This document shows, one piece after another, positions 56,972-64,000 of a DNA stretch of 64,000 bases (its first letter is position 1; every line of letters starts with the position of its first letter). Origin of the DNA: Lewinellaceae bacterium (GTDB lineage Bacteria; Bacteroidota; Bacteroidia; Chitinophagales; Saprospiraceae); assembly GCA_020636005.1 (NCBI GenBank), contig JACJYR010000001.1:2608501-2672500 (forward strand), read 5' to 3'. The translations under genes were made by a program, and so were the position numbers. Below the pieces are notes generated by a model that had not been told where the DNA came from, made no database searches, and saw nothing but the letters and a program-made list of their open reading frames with translations.

Positions 56972-59419
56972 TTAATTGCCGGCTACCCGGCGGGCACCGA
57001 TGATGGCCACTTTCCTTTCGAAAGAAGCCACAACGGAATAGATACTTCCCCGTTCGTCGTCGAGGCGGTCGCTGATGAACTGTGGGGCCAGTTTTTCACC
57101 AAAGCCAACGACTTCCATCGTCAGCATCCCCCTTTTTATATACGGCATCAGGACGCCGCCGTTCCAGGTTTCAAAGTGGTTTTTCAGGCAATCGGAGCGG
57201 CGCTGCGACAGGTCGTAGTTGTAGTCGGCACTGGCACGGGGGCTGGTGAAGCCCTGGATGACCAACTCGACTTTGAAGCCGCCGTCTTCCATGATTTCCA
57301 GGATGTTTTCTGAAAAAACCTCCAGGCTCAGGTAGCCATTGTTCACCTCCCTTTCAAAAAAGGCGTCCATCCGGCGGGCAGCGGTGATGCTGTCGAAGCC
57401 TTCCAGCGCAGTCACGTATTCCTGCCGGAACAAATCCTTCTTGGCCATGTAGGCTTCCCAGGTTTCCTTGTAGCTGAATTCGGTGGTCGTTTTTCGGGTT
57501 TTCGGGTTTGGGTAGTCATTGTCAAAATAGATGACCAAGGGCGGAAAGTCCTCGATTTCCTTGGGTTTCAGAAAAAGCTTTTGCTCCACGTCTGTAGTGG
57601 TTATGTCCGTGCGCAAGTCAATGTAGGCTGTATCCGAAAAGTAGGCCACCTTCGAACCAATGAGCTGGTATTCTTTGCCCCGTTCCAGCACGAAGTCCAC
57701 GTCATTGCCTTTTTCGTTTTTCTTGAAGTCTATCTCCTGCCCGTCCACCACCAGGCGCACTTCCACGCCTTTCAACGGGTTCAGGTTCTTTTTGTTAAAC
57801 GAGGTCACGTGCAGGTCAACTGGCTCAGGCACGAGGTACAATTTGCGTTGCAGGTTGCGGTTTTGCGTATTGGCGGGCAGGGTCAGATCCACCGTGTCAC
57901 GGATGGGCAGGAAGCCGGGCCGGGTGGCCAGCATGTGGTATTTGCTGCCTTTCCGCAGGGCCTGGGTAAAGTCGTTGCCATCGGGGTTGGTAGTCGTGGC
58001 GATATTCACGTCGCCCGTTTTCGTCATTTCAAAAAGCTCCAGCGTGACGCCGGGCAGCGGCTCTAAATTCTTTTTGTTGAAAGTGAGCACTTCCAGATCG
58101 ATCACCTGTACCTGGAATTCATAGATGTCGTTGCAACAGGCCTCATACTCCGGCACAAACACATGGCTGCCCAGGCGGCTGGAGGCAAAGTAGCCCTTCG
58201 TCTGTTCGGGGTTCATCCAAAAGTGGCTGTCGCCATAGCTGCTGTTGAAAGGCGCGGGCAGGTGTTCAACTTCCAGCCATTGCCCGTCATGTAGCTCACA
58301 TTTATAGATATCGTAACTGCCAAAGCCCTGGCGGCCTTCCGAACTGAAATAAAGCGTTTGCGAGGCATTGTGAAAAAACGGCGTGATGTCGTCTTCGGGA
58401 GTATTGATATCGGTCAGGTTGAGTGGCCTTTCATAGCTCGAATCCTTCATTATTTTACTTGCCCAAATATCCATCTTGCCTTTGCCGCCTGGCCGGTCCG
58501 ATACAAAATATAGCCATTCTTCACCTGACGTGGCGTCTGTACCAACAGACGGCTCGGTGGCAGTAAAGCCTTCTTTGTTGATACTGGCCGGCAATTTCAC
58601 TGCGGGGCCAAAATTCCCCTGGGGGTCGATGCTACGGGTATAGATTTCACAGCGGATAACGGCCGTTTCTTCCACATAATCGCAGAGGGTATAGTAAAGT
58701 CTCGTCCCGCTCTTGTTGACCGCCGTATGTGCAGTTTGCCGGTTCTCGTCATTGAAAGGGGCCGGATCCACTTTGCGGCTGTCCACTTTGGTGACCATCA
58801 CTTGGGTAAATTCCCGTTCCGGCAAGCCCTTCTTCAACACTTTGTTCAACTTCATGGTAGAAAAATAAAGCTTGTCGCCGATCTGGGTGGGCGCAAATTC
58901 AGACTTGGTGGAGTTGATCCTGGCGGTGTCCAGTTGTTTGATGGTGACGTTTTCGTCGGGTTGCTCGATGGCCTCCACGGCCCAGTCCAGTTCCTTCACT
59001 TCCTGTTCTGCATGCTGGAAATAATCGTCCTGCACCCCCTTTGGCCTTTCGTTGGCAAACTGCTGAAAAAGCGCCTGAGCCTCGGCGTATTTTCCCTGCT
59101 TCTTTTTTACCGTGGCCAACCAGTACCTGGCGAGCGGGTATTTTGACAAAGAATCACTGGCCAATACCTTCGTGTAAGCGGAGTCGGCAAAAACATAGGA
59201 AGGCAACAGCCTGGCCGCCTCGGCATATTTGTACAGCACCTCTGGCTGTTCCCCTTCGATGGTCATAGCTGTTTCGTAGTGCTTCATGGCGGAGTAATAA
59301 TTCTCCTCTACAAAGTCTTTGTCCGCCGCTTTGATGTATTGTTTGTAGGTCTGCCCATCTGTATTGGCAGCCGTTCCAAACAGGCAAATGAAAAGGAATA
59401 TCTTTTTTATAATGCTCAT
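56972..59419 (-). CDS. PorE-like TPR / PD40 / carboxypeptidase-regulatory-like / OmpA-like protein
   Basis: 815 residues with a signal peptide (IFLFICLFGTAANTDGQ). TPR-like helices lie at ~25-140 (YSAMKHYETAMTIEG, KYPLARYWLATVKKKQGKYAEAQ). A PD40/WD40-like beta-propeller lies at ~165-425 (EWLYFVSDRPGGKGKMDIWA, LYFSSEGRQGFGSYDIYKCE). Two or three beta-sandwich segments follow at ~435-630. The C-terminal OmpA-like domain begins at PPLVIYFDNDYPNP. The order matches T9SS-associated PorE. The OmpA domain is atypical: ~85 extra residues follow its first strand, and the peptidoglycan-binding Asp region reads GFTSPRASADYNYDLSQRR (Ser for Asp). It likely anchors the SprF/adhesin module to the cell wall. 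Confidence 0.9.
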   Translation of the reverse strand: MSIIKKIFLFICLFGTAANTDGQTYKQYIKAADKDFVEENYYSAMKHYETAMTIEGEQPEVLYKYAEAARLLPSYVFADSAYTKVLASDSLSKYPLARYWLATVKKKQGKYAEAQALFQQFANERPKGVQDDYFQHAEQEVKELDWAVEAIEQPDENVTIKQLDTARINSTKSEFAPTQIGDKLYFSTMKLNKVLKKGLPEREFTQVMVTKVDSRKVDPAPFNDENRQTAHTAVNKSGTRLYYTLCDYVEETAVIRCEIYTRSIDPQGNFGPAVKLPASINKEGFTATEPSVGTDATSGEEWLYFVSDRPGGKGKMDIWASKIMKDSSYERPLNLTDINTPEDDITPFFHNASQTLYFSSEGRQGFGSYDIYKCELHDGQWLEVEHLPAPFNSSYGDSHFWMNPEQTKGYFASSRLGSHVFVPEYEACCNDIYEFQVQVIDLEVLTFNKKNLEPLPGVTLELFEMTKTGDVNIATTTNPDGNDFTQALRKGSKYHMLATRPGFLPIRDTVDLTLPANTQNRNLQRKLYLVPEPVDLHVTSFNKKNLNPLKGVEVRLVVDGQEIDFKKNEKGNDVDFVLERGKEYQLIGSKVAYFSDTAYIDLRTDITTTDVEQKLFLKPKEIEDFPPLVIYFDNDYPNPKTRKTTTEFSYKETWEAYMAKKDLFRQEYVTALEGFDSITAARRMDAFFEREVNNGYLSLEVFSENILEIMEDGGFKVELVIQGFTSPRASADYNYDLSQRRSDCLKNHFETWNGGVLMPYIKRGMLTMEVVGFGEKLAPQFISDRLDDERGSIYSVVASFERKVAIIGARRVAGN

Positions 59420-59441
59420 AGCAAAGAACTTGAATGGTTTG

Positions 59442-60485
59442 TCAGATCAGCGGGCATGCTTTAAATGCGCCGAAAGGATAGACTTTGTGAATGATGTACC
59501 GAACCGTGATTTCGGGGCCCCCGTTGTGGTTGGTAGCAGTTGAAAAACCGGATAGGTTCACATCCCACGACAGGCCGACCATCCAGTCCCGGTAATGGAT
59601 TTCCGCAGCCGGTATCATGGCATCGCCGATCTGGTTGAAGCGGAAATTGACGCCAAGCTGCACGGCCACTTCCTTCGCTGTTTTGGTGCTGATGTAATAC
59701 CTGGCTGCCGCAGCGCCCAGCGCCTCGAAGTTTGGCCCCTGCATCTGTACAGAGGCGCCTCCCACCAGATCCACTTTTTTTGTCACCTGTACAGAAGGCA
59801 GGGCGTACAGGCTCCAGCGCATGGGCAAGGCTATTTTATCATTGCTTTTAAAAGCCTGGTTGGGCTGGTTGAAATGGAACAAGCCGACGCCGGCGTCCAG
59901 CTTTGTCCTTTGTTTATTGCTGTATTTTACGCTTTGCAAACGCCAATTGAGGCCGGCACCAAAGTCGGGGTACAGGATGCTCGGGTCGTTGAAGTTTTCA
60001 TTGGTAGCCCGGTTGGGGTCGAAGATGTCGCCGTTCCACTGGTTGTCGAAGGTGAAATTTCCAAACTCGAACCTGCGCTGGCCTAAGCCTGCCTGGGCGC
60101 CTGCCGTCAGGAAATTCTTCTGGTTGAGCATCCGGGTGTAGGAACCGGTAAGCGACAGGTTGGTGGTGGAAAGATTGCCGTCGCCTGCCCGGTCGTAAAA
60201 GAAAGAAAGGCCACCGCTGAACCACCATTTGGTGTGGGTCACCCGGTAAAACTTTTTATCGGCAGAAAGGTGGAAAGTCCGGTAGGGCGAATTGGCAGCG
60301 TTCCATTGGCTCCGGTAAGCCCCGGAAAAGCGCAGATCCCCCTTGTACATGCCGGTCAGGGCGGGGCTGAGTATCAACGGGGTGTTGTAAAACTGGGAGA
60401 AGTGGATGTCTTGCCCGAAAAGGCTGGACGTGCTGCAGACTGTACATCCGGCAAGGAGGATGCAGAGGTAGATTTTTGCTTTCAA
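59442..60485 (-). CDS. PorP/SprF-family type IX secretion outer-membrane protein
   Basis: 347 residues. A signal peptide (LAGCTVCSTSSLFGQ) precedes DIHFSQFYNTPLILSPALTG, the family hallmark. A ~14-strand beta-barrel follows (FSGAYRSQWNAANSPYRTF, SYTRMLNQKNFLTAGAQAG), and it ends with VRYIIHKVYPFGAFKACPLI. PorP/SprF-like proteins are needed for secretion and surface attachment of type B CTD cargo such as SprB. As the first gene of the operon it probably pairs with the PKD protein two genes downstream. The PorE-like gene starts 22 nt after its stop. Confidence 0.95.
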   Translation of the reverse strand: MKAKIYLCILLAGCTVCSTSSLFGQDIHFSQFYNTPLILSPALTGMYKGDLRFSGAYRSQWNAANSPYRTFHLSADKKFYRVTHTKWWFSGGLSFFYDRAGDGNLSTTNLSLTGSYTRMLNQKNFLTAGAQAGLGQRRFEFGNFTFDNQWNGDIFDPNRATNENFNDPSILYPDFGAGLNWRLQSVKYSNKQRTKLDAGVGLFHFNQPNQAFKSNDKIALPMRWSLYALPSVQVTKKVDLVGGASVQMQGPNFEALGAAAARYYISTKTAKEVAVQLGVNFRFNQIGDAMIPAAEIHYRDWMVGLSWDVNLSGFSTATNHNGGPEITVRYIIHKVYPFGAFKACPLI

Positions 60486-60509
60486 GATATGTTCATTTTT
60501 GCCCTAAAC

Positions 60510-60521
60510 CCAGGCGCCTGG
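60510..60521. promoter_or_regulatory. 12-bp perfect palindrome upstream of the PorP/SprF operon
   Basis: CCAGGCGCCTGG begins 25 nt upstream of the operon's first codon, flanked by TAAAC and a distant GTTTA. It could be a regulator site or a small hairpin in the leader. The rest of 60522-60776 has no gene. It holds a degenerate 10-11-nt repeat (CGGTTTTGGAA, CGGTTTGGTTT) near 60570 and a short GCCGG/CCGGC hairpin near 60712-60725. Confidence 0.35.
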
Positions 60522-60776
60522 CAACAGGATCGCACATTTGAGTTTAGCGGGGGATACTGTTAGAAAATCGGTTTTGGAACGGTTTGGTTTTCTGGTCATG
60601 GGAAATATTTCTTTCGCAATGTATTGAAATTCAATGAATTTGCACAAACCAAGCCACCATTATGTTCTCACAAAGATGCAACATCCTGATAAATCGAACC
60701 ACAGGAAGGCCGGATCACCGGCTCCGTGCATTGGGCTTAGGCTATTTCAAACAGTTTTGTGCTTAAAGGCAGCTTG

Positions 60777-63700
60777 TTACTGCACCACGAGTTTCTCTGT
60801 TTGGGTGTACCAGTTGGATATAATTTGTAAATAATAAATCCCTTTTGGAAAGTGGCTTACGTCTAATTCTCGCTTGAAAGGGATAACGGGATGATTCTCA
60901 AAAGTGGAAAGGACGATTTGTCCGGTTGTGTTCAGCAAGCGTAGGGCAAAGTTACCCGTTGATTTTGAAAAGTCAACAAAAAATTTGCCATCTGTCGGGT
61001 TTGGGTACACGAAAACCAATTGTTTGTCAACTATTTGCTCCCGGGCAGCCGTTTCGCAGCTATCCACTTCAACTATTACGGAATTGGACGCCACTGGGTT
61101 TTCTAACAGGCAGATTTCAGCAGAAGTCAAAGAACAAACAACCTCGTCACCATCCATCAAGCCATTCGTTGTGTATTCGGGGGAGTTGTTGTTCACATCG
61201 CTGCCATTGACCCACCATTGATAAACAGGGGAAAGCCCGCCGTGTTCAACCGTTGCTGTGAAAACAACTTCCGTCCCAAGGCAGAAGGCAGAATCTACAG
61301 ACGGCGTGATGGCAATGCTTGCCACTTCGTTCGCCGTCACTTCCACCGTCAGCATATTCGACTCAACGGGATTAACCGCCACACAGGTTTTCGAAGATGT
61401 CATTAAACAGGTGATTTGATCGCCGCTTTGAAGGGCGGCAAGCGTGAGCGAGGGAGAATTGTTGCCTGCCGGGTTTCCGTTTACCGACCAGGCATAAGCG
61501 GGGGAGTCGCCTCCGTTCACCGGGGATGCGGTAAAAAGGGCCGGCTGCCCTTCACAAATCACCGCCTGGCCGGAAGCGATACTTAGAGCGGCGGTCTGCA
61601 CATTTTCCACAGCAATGGAAACAGAATTTGAAACAGCGTAGGAATTTACCACACAGGTGGCCGAAGACACCAGTTCGCAAGCGACGACATCACCGTTGTT
61701 GAGGCTGCCCAGCGCTATTTGTGGGGCGTGGGTTGCCAGGAGGTTATTGTTGATATTCCACTGATAAAAAGGATCAGCCCCGCCATTTACGGGCAATGCT
61801 GTGAAAGTAACTTCTTCGCCTTCGCATATTTCCTCTTGTGAGGCAGTTATCATTATGCTCACCTGTCCAGGTTGGTTTACCGTCAAAACGGCGATGCTGC
61901 TGGTTACGGTCGCATTAGTCGAACTCGTCACCTGGCAACTGTAATTGCCGGCATGGGAGGCATTTACATCCGGGATGGCCAAAACTTCGTTTGTTTCACC
62001 GGGGATTTCATTCCCATTTTTCAGCCACTGATAGGTGAGTGGCTGCCCGCCGGTGGCGCTCACGCTGAACGTGGCCGTGCCTCCCGCACAAACCGCCTGG
62101 CTTTGAGGATTTTGGGTAAAAACCGGGGCATCGCCTGCCATCGAACCGAATTCAAAAACGCCCATATCCACCGTGCCGTTAAAGATACGGGGCAGGCTGT
62201 CGAGATCGACGGAAACATTGGCCTGATTGATAGCGGTATTGCTGCCACCGTCAATAGCCGGGGAGTTGGACATCAGGTGGAAGTTGCCGGAGGCCGGGCT
62301 GACGAACATCGGGTTTTGGTTGTAAACCATCCCCGCCCCACAGTTCACCGAGCCGCCGTTCCCGTTGTAAAGGCCGTTGCAATTTGCTTTGTCGGCCAGC
62401 GAATAGCTGATGGTGGGCGTACCCCAAATGATGCGGAATACGTCGCCCTCGTCGTTGGCATGGTTGCCCCAAAAGATACAATTGCGCAAGGTGGGGCTGG
62501 CAGTGCCGGTGCCCCCTTCCCCTGCGTTGCAATAGACTGCCCCGCCTACGTTGGCGTGGTTGCCGAAAAAGGTGCAATTGGTGATCATGGCATTGGCATT
62601 GCCATTGTCAGCACCCAGGTTATAGACAGCCCCGGCGGAGAGGGCGCTGTTGTTGTAGAAAATGCAGTTGGTCAAAGAGGGGCTGGCCGTACCCGTTTTT
62701 CCCTGGTTGTACATGGAGCCGCCATAAGTGTCGGCGGTATTCCCGACGAAGCGGCAATTCGTTATGGAAGGATTGCAGGTGCCTTCCACGCCGTTATTAA
62801 AGACGGCCCCTCCAGCATACCTGGAATTGTTGTTTTCAAACAGGCAGTGTACCAGTTCAGGGTTGCAGGTACCCTGGTAACCGGAATTGTACATGGCGCC
62901 GCCGTCGCCATCGTAGGAGTGGTTTTGCTTAAAAATACAATTGTTGAAAACTGCGCCGCAATAGCCCATGAAAGTACCGTCGTTGTACACCGCACCGCCG
63001 CCGATGCCCTCGTTGTTTTCAAAAAGGCAATCCCTGACGACGGGGTTGCAGGTGCCGCCCTTGCCAAAGTTGTACATGGCACCCCCGTCGTGAAAGGCCG
63101 TGTTCCCGGTAAAGGAACAATTGGTCAGTTCCGGGTTGGATACACCCCCTTCTGCCCCGATGTTGAACATGCCGCCGCCTTCCGATTGCTGGCATTCATT
63201 GTTTTCAAAGATACAACCCACCAGGACGGGGCTGCTTTGGCCGTTGAAATTCCCCGAGCTGTATAGGCCGCCGCCGCCATTCACGGAGATATTGTTTGAA
63301 AAAATGCAGTTCGTCAGTTTAGGGTTGCAACTGCCGGTAAAGCTGCCATCGTTGAACATGCCACCGCCATATCCCCAGGCGAAGTTGTTGGAAAATGTGC
63401 AGTTGGCGATGGTCGGGTGCGAACTGCTGCCGTTGGTCGAGCCGAGGTTGAACCAGCCTGCGCCGCTGCTAGGCGGGGTGCCAAGGCCTGCCATGGACTG
63501 GTCGGCGTTGCCGCCGGTGATGACGAAGCCGTCCACCATCGTTTCCACATTTACGTTGTGGGTGAAAATGACTGTAAAGGAATTATGGGCCAGGGTGCCG
63601 TCGCTATCAATGTCGCCGCTCAGGTAGGTGGGGTGGGCAGCTATGTTTCGCTGGCCTATATTGTTTTCCGTACCTGCAAAACCGCCGTACAATTTCACGC

Positions 63701-63959
63701 TACTGGGTATCTGGAAATATTGATTGCGGTCGTTGAAGGTACAATTGGTACAACTGGCAGGACGATAGGTGCCTTGTTTTACCCATATTTCAGTACCGGG
63801 AGCAGCGTTCTCCAATGCCGTCTTCAGGTTGCCGGTTGCGCTGGACCAGGAGGTGCCGTTGCCGGTTGCGTTTTGGGCGACAAAAATGGTCTGTGCTTTG
63901 GCAGAAAACACAAAGCAGGAAAGTGCAAAAATTACAATCGTCTGTAAAAGAATTTTCAT
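60777..63959 (-). CDS. Secreted beta-helix / Ig-like repeat protein with T9SS type A sorting domain
   Basis: 1060 residues. Signal peptide to ~22 (TIVIFALSCFVFSAKAQ). The first domain (FVAQNATGNGTSWSSATGNL, IWVKQGTYRPA) and about ten right-handed beta-helix coils (~150-590) repeat NCxFxxN...GGAMYNxG. These resemble polymorphic outer-membrane-protein repeats. Four Ig-like domains follow (~605-965), with SYAWSVNGNPAG, QWNINNNLLATH and YQWWVNGSDVNNN as equivalent strands. The last ~75 residues (VYPNPTDGKFFVDFSK, GIYYLQIISNW, TEKLVVQ) are the type A sorting domain, cleaved at the surface. It is transcribed separately from the operon downstream. Probably a surface or extracellular protein; ligand unknown. 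Confidence 0.93.
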   Translation of the reverse strand: MKILLQTIVIFALSCFVFSAKAQTIFVAQNATGNGTSWSSATGNLKTALENAAPGTEIWVKQGTYRPASCTNCTFNDRNQYFQIPSSVKLYGGFAGTENNIGQRNIAAHPTYLSGDIDSDGTLAHNSFTVIFTHNVNVETMVDGFVITGGNADQSMAGLGTPPSSGAGWFNLGSTNGSSSHPTIANCTFSNNFAWGYGGGMFNDGSFTGSCNPKLTNCIFSNNISVNGGGGLYSSGNFNGQSSPVLVGCIFENNECQQSEGGGMFNIGAEGGVSNPELTNCSFTGNTAFHDGGAMYNFGKGGTCNPVVRDCLFENNEGIGGGAVYNDGTFMGYCGAVFNNCIFKQNHSYDGDGGAMYNSGYQGTCNPELVHCLFENNNSRYAGGAVFNNGVEGTCNPSITNCRFVGNTADTYGGSMYNQGKTGTASPSLTNCIFYNNSALSAGAVYNLGADNGNANAMITNCTFFGNHANVGGAVYCNAGEGGTGTASPTLRNCIFWGNHANDEGDVFRIIWGTPTISYSLADKANCNGLYNGNGGSVNCGAGMVYNQNPMFVSPASGNFHLMSNSPAIDGGSNTAINQANVSVDLDSLPRIFNGTVDMGVFEFGSMAGDAPVFTQNPQSQAVCAGGTATFSVSATGGQPLTYQWLKNGNEIPGETNEVLAIPDVNASHAGNYSCQVTSSTNATVTSSIAVLTVNQPGQVSIMITASQEEICEGEEVTFTALPVNGGADPFYQWNINNNLLATHAPQIALGSLNNGDVVACELVSSATCVVNSYAVSNSVSIAVENVQTAALSIASGQAVICEGQPALFTASPVNGGDSPAYAWSVNGNPAGNNSPSLTLAALQSGDQITCLMTSSKTCVAVNPVESNMLTVEVTANEVASIAITPSVDSAFCLGTEVVFTATVEHGGLSPVYQWWVNGSDVNNNSPEYTTNGLMDGDEVVCSLTSAEICLLENPVASNSVIVEVDSCETAAREQIVDKQLVFVYPNPTDGKFFVDFSKSTGNFALRLLNTTGQIVLSTFENHPVIPFKRELDVSHFPKGIYYLQIISNWYTQTEKLVVQ

Positions 63960-64000
63960 GGTATTATAAATACTTTAATGCAGTGGGCCAAATTGCCCAC

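Overview
The window comes from a Bacteroidota chromosome, most likely Saprospiria (Saprospiraceae or Lewinella type). The evidence is a PorP/SprF protein beside a giant PKD protein with a CHU_C-type (T9SS type B) tail, a second secreted protein with a type A tail, TAnnTTTG promoter boxes, many TTG starts and a Bacteroidota-type Tgt. No rRNA, tRNA, CRISPR array or insertion sequence was recognised.

Positions 1-3577 (+): the 3' part of an HD-domain/Pycsar-effector (PycTM) membrane protein, tRNA-guanine transglycosylase (tgt), and an LptF/LptG-family permease. A Bacteroidota-type promoter at 3699-3730 and a leader of nearly 600 nt follow.

Positions 4313-47369 (+): one very long exopolysaccharide locus, all on one strand and closed by a strong bidirectional terminator at 47391-47432. 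It starts with the assembly core: CpsB-type PHP phosphatase, WecA-type initiating transferase, Wza-like exporter lipoprotein, Wzc-type tyrosine kinase, and an ABC exporter with a sugar-binding-type extension (Wzm/Wzt-like). The rest makes and decorates the repeat unit. There are ten glycosyltransferases, a Wzy-like polymerase, a VioA-like aminotransferase with a sugar N-formyltransferase, AsnB, two carbamoyltransferases, three methyltransferases (two FkbM type), an MBOAT and an acyltransferase-3 protein, six SGNH-like proteins, a PhyH dioxygenase, and the small membrane proteins DUF5989 and SxtJ-like. The predicted product is a long, acylated, carbamoylated, methylated and probably N-formylated surface polysaccharide. 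No Wzx flippase was seen.

Positions 47440-50962: rhomboid protease (-), 6-phosphofructokinase (-), a small lipoprotein (+) and a Ppx/GppA phosphatase (+). Positions 51215-60485 (-): a three-gene operon of PorP/SprF-like protein, a PorE-like TPR/PD40/OmpA protein and a 1895-residue PKD adhesin. Positions 60777-63959 (-): a secreted beta-helix/Ig protein with a type A sorting domain.

The most unexpected feature is at the DNA level. Many gene junctions, and a few protein linkers, carry short degenerate tandem repeats of period 7, 8 or 10-11. Each locus has its own word, and several form head-to-head inverted arms. Stop or start codons often lie inside them. A separate dispersed element of about 110 bp occurs twice, 25 kb apart, in the same orientation. 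Between the PhyH gene and the last glycosyltransferase lies what looks like a frameshifted gene relic.
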